NCBI GenBank assembly: GCA_947586295.1 | Contig: CANPXQ010000046.1 | Coordinates: forward strand, 1-7,310 | From: an uncultured Bacilli bacterium | GTDB lineage: Bacteria > Bacillota_I > Bacilli_A > RF39 > UBA660 | Length of the DNA stretch: 7,310 nt | Reading direction: 5' to 3' | Shown here: one piece after another, positions 1-5,766 of the stretch | Position numbering within the stretch: position 1 is the first letter of the stretch | Layout: every line of letters begins with the position of its first letter | Position numbers and translations under genes: made by a program | The notes under the pieces: generated by a model | Told to the model about the DNA's origin: nothing | What the model saw: the letters and a program-made list of their open reading frames with translations, nothing else | Databases searched by the model: none

Positions 1-51
1 AAATTGAGTGTAAAGTATATTATGTATTATCCTTCTATGGTCCCATTGTAC

Positions 52-68
52 TATATATATATATATAT
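52..68. repeat. TA dinucleotide microsatellite
   Basis: An uninterrupted alternating TA tract of 17 nt lies in non-coding sequence near the left edge. It is prone to slippage and easily melted. No function can be assigned, and it may simply reflect the extreme AT bias of the genome. Confidence 0.8.
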
Positions 69-96
69 CAAGGGGTTTGTTTTAAAATAAAAAAAT

Positions 97-125
97 TTGA
101 CACTTTTTGTCATTTTCTCTTTAAT
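97..125 (+). promoter_or_regulatory. candidate sigma-A promoter reading toward the sigE 3' end
   Basis: A perfect TTGACA (97-102), a 17-nt spacer and TTTAAT (120-125, 5 of 6 to TATAAT) form a near-consensus vegetative promoter on the plus strand. No protein gene lies downstream on this strand before the opposing sigE gene, so any product would be a short untranslated RNA of roughly 240 nt ending at the hairpin around 343-380. The -35 overlaps a 5-bp inverted repeat (TGACA, 98-102; TGTCA, 108-112). Read on the minus strand, that repeat followed by a T-rich tract could instead be a weak terminator. The promoter reading is therefore tentative. Confidence 0.35.
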
Positions 126-173
126 CCATTTAATCTAAACTAGCAAGGAAAATTCTTATAGTATTACAACTAA

Positions 174-207
174 AGCAAAATAAAAGTGCTACCTTCTAGT
201 AACACTT
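174..207 (-). terminator. rho-independent terminator, leftward
   Basis: On the minus strand AAGTGTTAC (207-199) pairs with GTAGCACTT (192-184) to give a 9-bp stem with one G-U pair. The 6-nt loop is followed at once by a T-rich run (TTATTTT). On the plus strand the stem has a C-A mismatch and no T tract, so the direction is leftward. It lies about 160 nt beyond the sigE stop, after another terminator, so it either backs up sigE termination or ends a separate short transcript. Confidence 0.6.
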
Positions 208-253
208 ACATATAAAGTATAATTAAAAATGTAAGATAAGTATATTTATTCAA
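206..253 (-). CDS. possible 15-aa hydrophobic micro-ORF
   Basis: A TTG codon (253-251) is preceded by AGGAG (265-261) at 7-nt spacing and opens a 15-codon frame translating as MNKYTYLTFLIILYM, with its TAA at 208-206. An in-frame TAA lies just upstream, so no longer version exists. The stop abuts the terminator stem at 184-207. A hairpin (AGTTTTGC/GCAAAACT, 267-283) sits directly 5' of the ribosome site. The product would be a short hydrophobic peptide with no recognisable family. The start codon is TTG, no convincing promoter is seen, and the length is well within what chance gives, so this is a candidate only. Confidence 0.18.
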   Translation of the reverse strand: MNKYTYLTFLIILYM

Positions 254-266
254 AAATTAGCTCCTG

Positions 267-283
267 AGTTTTGCAGCAAAACT
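267..283. repeat. 8-bp inverted repeat
   Basis: AGTTTTGC and GCAAAACT flank a single base, so a folded stem would lose its innermost pairs and have about 6 bp. On the minus strand it lies two bases before an AGGAG ribosome-site-like sequence. There is no T tract on either side, so it is not a terminator. It may be an RNA hairpin or a protein site. Confidence 0.45.
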
Positions 284-337
284 AAAGATACATCTATATA
301 ATTTTATTTTCAAGTTTTCATCTTTTCTTCTTAATTT

Positions 338-368
338 AAAAAAATAAATAGGTTTTAGCCTATTTATT
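338..368 (-). terminator. sigE operon terminator overlapping the stop codon
   Basis: A perfect 10-bp inverted repeat, AATAAATAGG (343-352) and CCTATTTATT (359-368), has a 6-nt loop. Read leftward it ends in seven consecutive Ts (344-338), which are partly shared with the stem. The sigE TAA (366-364) lies inside the 5' arm, so terminating ribosomes sit on the hairpin. Read rightward the hairpin is followed by GCATAA and then a long T tract, so it could also stop plus-strand transcripts before they enter sigE. Confidence 0.8.
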
Positions 369-1044
369 GCATAATTTTTTTTAATTTTTTAATTACTTTT
401 TTTTCAATTCGAGATATATAAGACTGCGATATTCCTAAAAGCTCGGCAACTTCTTTTTGTGTATACTCTCTTTTATTATTTAAGCCATATCTTAAAACCA
501 TTATTTCTTTATCCCGTTCATTTAAAGTCGCTATTTCTTTTATTAGAAACTCTTTATCTATTTTTTCTTCATACATATTCGGAACTAATTCTGTCTCAGT
601 ACCTAATATATCTTCTAAATGTAATTCATTACCATCAGCATCATAATTTAATGTTTCTTCTAAGGACACTTCTGTTTTCCTTTTTTTATTTTTTCTTAAA
701 AACATTAATATTTCATTACTAATACAACGGGATGCATACGTCGCTAATTTAATATTTTTATCTATTTTATAAGTATTAATTCCTTTAATTAAACCAATAG
801 AACCAATAGATACTAAATCTTCAATATCATATGTTGTATTTTCATATTTTTTCGCTAAAAAAACAACTAATCTTAAATTATGTTCAATTAAAATATTGCG
901 GGCTTCTATATCTCCATTTTGAGCTCTTAATATATACTTAGTTTCTTCATTTTTACTTAATGGTGGCGGTAATTTATCTGTTGCTCCGACAAAGAATACT
1001 TCATTATACTTCTTTTTTAAAAATAAAATTAATTTTCGATACAT
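364..1044 (-). CDS. sigE: RNA polymerase sporulation sigma factor SigE (pro-sigma-E)
   Basis: This 226-aa protein is a sigma-70 family member closely resembling Bacillus sigma-E, the early mother-cell sigma factor. Region 2 spans about residues 53-123, including NLRLVVFLAKKYEN, the IEDLVSIGSIGLIKGI core-binding helix and LATYASRCISNEILMFLRKNKK for -10 recognition. Region 4 spans about 163-226, with the helix-turn-helix TQKEVAELLGISQSYISRIE (195-214). The N-terminus is a basic, amphipathic pro-sequence before VFFVG and LPPPLS. Aligned by eye to the Bacillus cleavage site it would be about 17 residues rather than 27. The start follows GGAGG (1053-1049) at 4-nt spacing and lies inside the 3' end of spoIIGA (16-nt overlap), which suggests translational coupling. 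In known spore formers SpoIIGA cleaves the pro-sequence. Identification is firm. Confidence 0.97.
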   Translation of the reverse strand: MYRKLILFLKKKYNEVFFVGATDKLPPPLSKNEETKYILRAQNGDIEARNILIEHNLRLVVFLAKKYENTTYDIEDLVSIGSIGLIKGINTYKIDKNIKLATYASRCISNEILMFLRKNKKRKTEVSLEETLNYDADGNELHLEDILGTETELVPNMYEEKIDKEFLIKEIATLNERDKEIMVLRYGLNNKREYTQKEVAELLGISQSYISRIEKKVIKKLKKIMQ

Positions 1045-1826
1045 ATTTCCTCCAATAATTTTCTATTTAAAATACAATTAATACCTTCTAAATGAAACTT
1101 CTCTTTGTTTATTCCCACTAAATAATTACTTAATTTTTGATTATTTACCTCAATATAACTAATTTTAAAACATTCTATTATTCCTTTTTTATTAATACTT
1201 ATATAAGGAACATATATAGGTAATTTATTATCTAAATTAATTAAATTATCCTCTATTAAAATAATATATTTATTCGTAATTGGATCTTTTAAAACATTCC
1301 CCGTATCTAAATATCCATGAACTAAAATTTTTTCTTTTTCATTAAATACTATTTTTAAATCTATATTATAATGATAAAAATTTTTTATTTTTTTATTTTG
1401 ATAAATATATAAACTTAAAATTAATGGTGCTAAAAATAATAAAACAAGATAATTAATACTTAAACCCGTATTAACAAATACTAATCCTATATTGGTATAA
1501 CTTAAATTAACATTTAATAAATAAAGAAACCCCGCTAAAATAACACTACACATATATAAATAAAATAAATTATTAAAAGTATATTTTAAATCCCGATAGC
1601 CATATGCTATTAATACCATAAATAAACTAACTATTATTTTTAAAATAAATAAGATATATTTATTTATTGTTAAAAATAATAAGATTAAAGATATACTTCC
1701 TATAAGAGCAGCGAAAAAGATTTTTTTAATTTTCGCTTTTCTTTTTAAAGTTATATCAACTGTTAAAAGTAATAAAAAATCATACGCTAAATTTAAAAGA
1801 AAAACTAAATCTAAATAGATTACCAT
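1029..1826 (-). CDS. spoIIGA: sporulation sigma-E factor-processing peptidase SpoIIGA
   Basis: This is the membrane-embedded aspartic protease that activates pro-sigma-E at the sporulation septum. I start it at ATG 1826, giving 265 aa and the family-typical N-terminus MVIYLDLVFLLN. AGGTGAT (1837-1831) is correctly placed before it. A GTG at 1835 is in frame but lies within that ribosome site. About five hydrophobic segments are visible (near residues 2-21, 35-53, 57-76, 86-107 and 123-142), followed by a soluble domain from about 145. The catalytic DTGN motif is at 174-177 in GYLDTGNVLKDPITNKY. The protein is shorter than the Bacillus subtilis one (about 309 aa) but has both halves. It is the first gene of a two-gene operon with sigE and is probably under Spo0A control. 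Lysine and isoleucine content is high, as in its neighbours. Confidence 0.95.
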   Translation of the reverse strand: MVIYLDLVFLLNLAYDFLLLLTVDITLKRKAKIKKIFFAALIGSISLILLFLTINKYILFILKIIVSLFMVLIAYGYRDLKYTFNNLFYLYMCSVILAGFLYLLNVNLSYTNIGLVFVNTGLSINYLVLLFLAPLILSLYIYQNKKIKNFYHYNIDLKIVFNEKEKILVHGYLDTGNVLKDPITNKYIILIEDNLINLDNKLPIYVPYISINKKGIIECFKISYIEVNNQKLSNYLVGINKEKFHLEGINCILNRKLLEEICIEN

Positions 1827-1842
1827 TATAATCACCTAAATA

Positions 1843-1875
1843 ATAATAACAAATTAATTAAAAAGAAATTGTCGA
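1843..1875 (-). promoter_or_regulatory. candidate spoIIG promoter with long spacer
   Basis: Reading leftward, TCGACA (1875-1870, 5 of 6 to TTGACA) is followed after 21 bp by TATTAT (1848-1843, 5 of 6 to TATAAT). An alternative -10, TGTTAT (1851-1846), gives an 18-bp spacer with a poorer match. The long version resembles the Bacillus subtilis spoIIG promoter, a sigma-A promoter with an unusually wide spacer that depends on Spo0A. The implied start is only a few bases before the ribosome site of spoIIGA, which is uncomfortably close, so the exact -10 is uncertain. Confidence 0.4.
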
Positions 1876-1876
1876 A
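1868..1876 (+). promoter_or_regulatory. Spo0A box (0A box) candidate
   Basis: ATTGTCGAA matches the 0A consensus TTTGTCRAA at 8 of 9 positions and keeps the TGTCGAA core intact. It is one of few CG-containing words in this AT-rich intergenic region. It overlaps the candidate -35 of the leftward spoIIG promoter, as 0A boxes do in Bacillus spoIIG. That location next to spoIIGA makes Spo0A~P control likely. Confidence 0.55.
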
Positions 1877-1904
1877 AAAAGTAACCGTATATATTACCAT
1901 AATT
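1874..1904 (+). promoter_or_regulatory. weak sigma-G-like promoter for the ger operon
   Basis: CATAATT (1898-1904) matches the forespore sigma-G -10 consensus CATNMTA at 6 of 7. A poor -35 (GAAAA, 1874-1878) lies 19 bp upstream. The implied start, near 1911, suits the ribosome site at 1921. Germinant receptor operons are normally sigma-G dependent, so a promoter of this class is expected here, but the -35 match is weak. Confidence 0.25.
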
Positions 1905-1911
1905 TGACAAT
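1903..1911 (-). promoter_or_regulatory. second Spo0A-box-like site
   Basis: Read on the minus strand this is ATTGTCAAA, 8 of 9 to TTTGTCRAA, in opposite orientation to the box at 1868-1876 and 35 bp away centre to centre. The same nonamer on the plus strand, TTTGACAAT, recurs at the rpmB -35 (5447-5455), so the match alone is weaker evidence than the first box. It lies 18 bp before the A-subunit start codon, too close to be that gene's -35. Confidence 0.35.
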
Positions 1912-1929
1912 AATACTAATGGTGGATTT

Positions 1930-3354
1930 ATGAATAAAATAGTTAAAAAAATTAAAAATGAATTTAATTTAAATCCTGATTTAGTTATAAAAGAAATAAA
2001 ATTAAATATTTTTAAAAGTATATATGTTATTTTTTTAGAAACTTTATCTGGTAGTGATAAAGTTAATGATTATGTTTTAAAACCTTTAACTAATCGTTTT
2101 AATCAAATCCATTTAAATAAAAATAATTTAAATAATTTTTTAGCAGGGCCTAATCAAGTAACTATAAATAATAACGACAAAATAGAATTTTATTTAACTA
2201 ATGGTTTTACGATCGTTATATATGATAATTTAATTTATGGTATTGAAACTAAAGCTGATTTAACAAGAAGTATTGCGCCTAATGAAGTGCAAACAGCTAT
2301 AAATGGACCTAAAGATGCTTTTACGGAAAATTATCAAATAAATATTGGGCTTATTAAAAGAAGAATAAAATCGCATAATTTAAAAATCGAAAATTATTTT
2401 ATTGGGAGATTAACTAATACTTGTGTTGGCCTACTATATATTGATAATATTACTAATCAAAAATTAATTACCGAAGTTAAAAAAAGATTATCCCAAATAG
2501 ATATTGATGGTATAGTTGATTCTAGTAGTATTTCTTTTTTAATAGAAAATGAAAATAAAAGTTTATTTCCTACTATTAAATATAGTGAAAGACCAGATGA
2601 TGCAGTTATTGAACTATTAAGAGGAAAAATTGTTTTAGTAGTTGATACTTCGCCATTTGTTTTAATAATTCCCGCTTTCTTTATTGATTTTTTAAATCCA
2701 ATTAGTGATAATTATACTAAAAGTAATAATATTAATTTTTTAAAAGTCTTACGTTTAGCGATTTTTTTCATAGGTATTATTACCCCAGCTTTTTTTAATG
2801 CCTTATTATGTTATAATCCGGAATCAATTCCAATGGATTTACTTATTAATTTTACGATTCAAAGAGAAGGAGTACCTTTTCCTTTAATCGTTGAAACTAT
2901 TTTAATGTTAATAGTTTGTGATATTTTAAAAGAAAGTGATTTACGATTCCCTTCTAGTTTTGGTTCTTCTATTTCCATATTAGGTGCTATTATCTTAGGT
3001 CAAGCGTCTGTAGAAGCAGGATTAGTTTCACCAATTATAATTATTGTTGTGGCAATAACATTTATTGCTTCCCTAACTTTTACGGATTTAGAAATTGCAA
3101 ATAGTATGCGTTATTTTACTTTTATATTTTTATTTACTTCGGCAATTTTAGGTTTATATGGTTTATTTATTGCCTTTATTTATTTTCTTATTTATATATG
3201 TAGTATTGATAGTTTTAATATTCCTTATTTTTATCCTATTGCTCCTTTTAATAAAACATATTTTAAAAATACCGTATTTAAAACGAGTATAAAAAAGGAT
3301 TATAAAAGAAGCAAAGTGTTAAGTAAAAACATATATAAACAAGGAGAAAATTAA
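1930..3354 (+). CDS. GerA-family spore germinant receptor, A subunit
   Basis: This 474-aa protein has the normal length for the GerA/SpoVAF family. Residues 1-230 are the soluble N-terminal domain, including the conserved stretch around 112-150 (RSIAPNEVQTAINGPKDAFTE, then IGLIKRRIKS). The C-terminal membrane domain starts near 234 with DTSPFVLIIPAFFIDF. It continues with REGVPFP (312-318), ILGAIILGQASVEAGLVSP (350-368) and hydrophobic segments to about 425, ending in a basic tail. In studied spore formers the A, B and C subunits form a nutrient receptor in the spore inner membrane, and A subunits oligomerise into ligand-gated channels. The start follows GGTGG (1921-1925) at 4-nt spacing. It heads a complete A-C-B operon, which favours a receptor A subunit over the stand-alone paralogue SpoVAF. 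The germinant cannot be read from sequence. Confidence 0.93.
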   Translation: MNKIVKKIKNEFNLNPDLVIKEIKLNIFKSIYVIFLETLSGSDKVNDYVLKPLTNRFNQIHLNKNNLNNFLAGPNQVTINNNDKIEFYLTNGFTIVIYDNLIYGIETKADLTRSIAPNEVQTAINGPKDAFTENYQINIGLIKRRIKSHNLKIENYFIGRLTNTCVGLLYIDNITNQKLITEVKKRLSQIDIDGIVDSSSISFLIENENKSLFPTIKYSERPDDAVIELLRGKIVLVVDTSPFVLIIPAFFIDFLNPISDNYTKSNNINFLKVLRLAIFFIGIITPAFFNALLCYNPESIPMDLLINFTIQREGVPFPLIVETILMLIVCDILKESDLRFPSSFGSSISILGAIILGQASVEAGLVSPIIIIVVAITFIASLTFTDLEIANSMRYFTFIFLFTSAILGLYGLFIAFIYFLIYICSIDSFNIPYFYPIAPFNKTYFKNTVFKTSIKKDYKRSKVLSKNIYKQGEN

Positions 3355-4427
3355 TGAAAAAAATAATTCTTATTTTATTTTTATTTCTTATTTTAGGCGG
3401 TTGCTATGATTATTATGAACTTAATGAACTAGCAATAGTTATTGGGATTGGCATTGATTATAAAGATAATGAATATGAAATAACTTATGAAATAATTAGT
3501 AATAATGCAGCCAAGGAAAGTGCCAATACTAAAAGTTATGCCATAACACAAAAGGATAAAAACTTCGCTACAGCGATGGAACTTGCCAGTGATAGTACCC
3601 GTAAAAGAGCCTATTTTTCACATACTGATTTACTAGTGATAAGTAAAACAATTGCCGAAAATCATTTAGAAGATATCTTAGATTATTTATTAAGAAATAA
3701 TAATATTCGGGAAACTTTACAAATAGTTATAGCCGATAGTCCCAAGGAATTACTAGCCTCGACCAGTGAAAATCTCCCAGTAGTTAGTAGTAGTATTAAT
3801 GATGCTATAGATGCTGATAGATATAGTGGTAGTTATGCTATTAAGAAAAAATATATTAATATGGTTCAAGAAATTTTATCTTTTGGAACAGATACAACTT
3901 TAAGTGTCGTAAATATTAATCATAATAAAATTGAGATTAAAGAAATGGCTTTATTTCATAATTATAAATTAGTGGGTTATATTGATAAATATTATGCTAG
4001 TTTATATAATTTAATAAATAATGAAACTAATAATGTTATCTTAAGTACAGATTATAATAATAAAACTTTTGCCAATTCCATATATAGTTCTAATTTAAAA
4101 ATAGATGTTGATGCTAGTACTATTAAAGTAAGAGGAAGTATCAAATCGCAAGTCTTAGAAAATGAAGCTAATTTTGATTTAAAGGATCCGGAAGAACTAA
4201 AAAAAATAGAGACTACATTTTCTTATATGTTAAATGAAGAAATAACTAAATTTATTTCTTTATTGCAAGATAAAGAAAGTGATATTTTATCTTTAGGTCA
4301 AAATTATTATAGTCATACCCGAGATAAAAATAATAAATTATGGTTAACAGCTAAAATAGATAGTCAAGTTAAATTTAATTTAACGAAAAAAGGAATAATA
4401 TATGAGGTGATACCAGATGCTAACTAA
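3354..4427 (+). CDS. Ger(x)C-family germinant receptor lipoprotein, C subunit
   Basis: This 357-aa lipoprotein has a basic N-terminus, a hydrophobic segment and a lipobox ILGGC with the acylated cysteine at residue 17. That is followed by the family signature YDYYELNELAIVIGIGIDY (18-36), the equivalent of the usual C-W-D-x-x-E-L-N-D-L. The N-terminal Ger(x)C domain runs to about residue 190. The C-terminal domain follows and ends in a beta-rich stretch near 330-355. Bacillus subtilis GerAC is of similar length (about 373 aa). It would be anchored to the outer face of the spore inner membrane and is needed for receptor function. Its ATG overlaps the A-subunit stop as TAATG, and AAGGAG (3341-3346) sits at proper spacing, so expression is coupled. 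Identification is secure at family level; the specific paralogue is not. Confidence 0.93.
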   Translation: MKKIILILFLFLILGGCYDYYELNELAIVIGIGIDYKDNEYEITYEIISNNAAKESANTKSYAITQKDKNFATAMELASDSTRKRAYFSHTDLLVISKTIAENHLEDILDYLLRNNNIRETLQIVIADSPKELLASTSENLPVVSSSINDAIDADRYSGSYAIKKKYINMVQEILSFGTDTTLSVVNINHNKIEIKEMALFHNYKLVGYIDKYYASLYNLINNETNNVILSTDYNNKTFANSIYSSNLKIDVDASTIKVRGSIKSQVLENEANFDLKDPEELKKIETTFSYMLNEEITKFISLLQDKESDILSLGQNYYSHTRDKNNKLWLTAKIDSQVKFNLTKKGIIYEVIPDAN

Positions 4428-5442
4428 AAATCAAAATATGGCAATTAATTTTTTTCTTTCACGAGCATTATTTTTAGGAGGAGGAGTATCTAATATCTTT
4501 GCTTTATGTGGCAAAGATGCGTGGATAAGTGCCATTTTAGGTACTCTTTTAGGAGTCGTAATTATTTTAATATTTTACTACTACACAATAAATATAAAAG
4601 GAAACTTAAATAATTATTTAAAAAAGAAAAACTTTCTTAATTATATTTTAAAATTTTCTTTCTTTACTTTATATTCCTTAATTATATTTATTAGTATTCT
4701 TAGTTTATCTACTTTAGTATCTTCTTATTATTTAAGTCATACTCCTTCTATAGTTATTTGTGCTCCTATAGTTTTATTATTAATTTATATAACGATGAAA
4801 GGATTAAAATGTGTCGGTAGAGTTGCCCAAATATTATTTCCTATTTGTTTATTTATTACTATTACTAAAATATTCTTATTAATGGAAACAGCAGATTTTT
4901 CTTACTTTTTACCTATTTTTACAACTAGTTGTAAAAATATATTTCTCGCTACAATAATTTTTACTACTTTATCTGTAGCTCCTTCTTTATTATTAATTGA
5001 AGAACAAATTCCTTTAAAAAATAAAATTATTAACTATTTAATAGGAACTTTAGCCGGTGTATTTGTAATTATAAATATAACTAGTGTATTAGGAGATACT
5101 TTAGTTAGAATTTTTAGTTTTCCCGAATATGCTATTTTAAGAAAAATTGAATTCTTTCGTTTCTTTGAAAATGTTGAAAATATAATTGCTTTTATTTGGT
5201 TAGGAGATTTATTCATAATTATGGCAATGACTTTAAATAGATTAAATAATTTATTAAATAATAAAAGATTACTATCTTTTAGTTATTTAATTATTTTAAG
5301 TTTAATTATAACTTTGTATATTGAAAATCATTTTAATATTGTAATGCATATTTATAATACTTTTATCTATTTATTTATTTTCTTACTTATCTTTATTATT
5401 ATTCTTTTATTTATAAAGAATATTAAGAGAAAAAAGGAATAA
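4417..5442 (+). CDS. GerAB/ArcD/ProY-family germinant receptor, B subunit
   Basis: This is a 341-aa polytopic membrane protein with about ten hydrophobic segments, of the endospore germination permease branch of the amino acid-polyamine-organocation superfamily. B subunits of studied receptors bind the germinant. Recognisable family features are the N-terminal GGGVSNIFALCGKDAWIS segment (21-38) and FPEYAILRKIEFFRFFENVE (about 234-253). The C-terminus is a basic tail. Its start lies 11 nt inside the C-subunit gene, preceded by GAGGTGAT (4404-4411), an extended match to the 16S anti-Shine-Dalgarno. The gene order A-C-B matches gerK-type operons rather than the A-B-C order of Bacillus subtilis gerA. 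There is no terminator between its stop and the rpmB promoter. Confidence 0.92.
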   Translation: MLTKNQNMAINFFLSRALFLGGGVSNIFALCGKDAWISAILGTLLGVVIILIFYYYTINIKGNLNNYLKKKNFLNYILKFSFFTLYSLIIFISILSLSTLVSSYYLSHTPSIVICAPIVLLLIYITMKGLKCVGRVAQILFPICLFITITKIFLLMETADFSYFLPIFTTSCKNIFLATIIFTTLSVAPSLLLIEEQIPLKNKIINYLIGTLAGVFVIINITSVLGDTLVRIFSFPEYAILRKIEFFRFFENVENIIAFIWLGDLFIIMAMTLNRLNNLLNNKRLLSFSYLIILSLIITLYIENHFNIVMHIYNTFIYLFIFLLIFIIILLFIKNIKRKKE

Positions 5443-5447
5443 TTTAT

Positions 5448-5476
5448 TTGACAATAACTTCATAAAATGTTATAGT
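5448..5476 (+). promoter_or_regulatory. sigma-A promoter of rpmB
   Basis: TTGACA (5448-5453, 6 of 6), a 17-nt spacer and TATAGT (5471-5476, 5 of 6) form the best vegetative promoter in the window. The implied start near 5483 leaves a leader of about 26 nt. This carries AAGGAGG (5492-5498), 10 nt before the rpmB ATG. A strong constitutive promoter fits a ribosomal protein gene. Confidence 0.85.
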
Positions 5477-5508
5477 TTTAAATGTAAGAAAAAGGAGGAA
5501 AATATTCT

Positions 5509-5685
5509 ATGGCGACAAAGATTACGACTAAAAAACCTTTAACTGGTAATAGAAGAAGTCATGCTTTAAATGCAACTAAAATGCAACAAAAACCTAATTT
5601 ACAAAAGAAAACAATAAATGGAGAAAAAGTTATCCTTTCAGCGCGTGAAGCTAGAACTATAAATAAAAGTAAAAAAGCTGCTTAA
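5509..5685 (+). CDS. rpmB: 50S ribosomal protein bL28
   Basis: This 58-codon gene translates with the bL28 core: KKPLTGNRRSHALNATKMQQ (8-27), then KPNLQK, then a short strand reading VILSAREAR (41-49), equivalent to the usual V-x-V-S-A-R-A-L-K. Family members are commonly about 60-64 aa; the basic loop before the last strand is slightly shortened. The zinc-binding cysteines found in some bL28 proteins are absent. It is part of the large ribosomal subunit. The start is fixed by a full AAGGAGG site. It has its own promoter, and a hairpin terminator that begins within its last codons, so it is normally a single-gene transcript. The gene is short enough to be missed by length-based gene calling. 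Confidence 0.93.
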   Translation: MATKITTKKPLTGNRRSHALNATKMQQKPNLQKKTINGEKVILSAREARTINKSKKAA

Positions 5686-5700
5686 AAAGAGCTTTTTTTT
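5671..5700 (+). terminator. rpmB terminator
   Basis: AAAAAAGCT (5671-5679) and AGCTTTTTT (5690-5698) can form a 9-bp stem whose loop contains the rpmB TAA. Eight Ts end the element (5693-5700). The 5' arm lies within the coding region, as with the sigE terminator in this window. Confidence 0.8.
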
Positions 5701-5730
5701 GTATAAATAATAATAAAAAGGATATAATAA

Positions 5731-5761
5731 TATTATCAAAGTAATATATACTTTGATAATA
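5731..5761. repeat. 13-bp perfect inverted repeat
   Basis: TATTATCAAAGTA (5731-5743) and its exact complement (5749-5761) flank the 5-nt centre ATATA. Neither side carries a T tract, so it is not a standard terminator. It lies between the rpmB terminator and the convergent hairpin shared with clpB. A TATAAT hexamer is at 5723-5728 just upstream, but no good -35 precedes it. It could be a dimeric-protein operator or a structured small RNA; function unknown. Confidence 0.75.
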
Positions 5762-5766
5762 ATTAA

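Noticed and set aside
23..91. 22-codon plus-strand frame from ATG at 23
   Set aside because: There is no ribosome site, and the frame runs through the TA repeat giving IYIYI; chance.
25..105. 26-codon minus-strand frame beginning MTKSVKFFYF
   Set aside because: It has only a weak purine stretch before the ATG, its middle is TA repeat, and it overlaps the candidate promoter.
459..722. 87-codon plus-strand frame opposite sigE
   Set aside because: It lies wholly antisense to the well-conserved sigE gene, has low-complexity Phe/Leu/Tyr composition and no ribosome site. It is a shadow frame.
1833..1835. GTG as the spoIIGA start (268 aa)
   Set aside because: The GTG is part of the AGGTGAT ribosome site for the ATG at 1826. 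The shorter version gives the usual family N-terminus.
1904..1909. TTGACA as the -35 of the ger operon
   Set aside because: It is only 20 nt before the start codon, leaving no room for a -10 and a leader.
5034..5216. 60-codon minus-strand frame opposite the B-subunit gene
   Set aside because: It is antisense to a conserved membrane protein gene and shows no family features.
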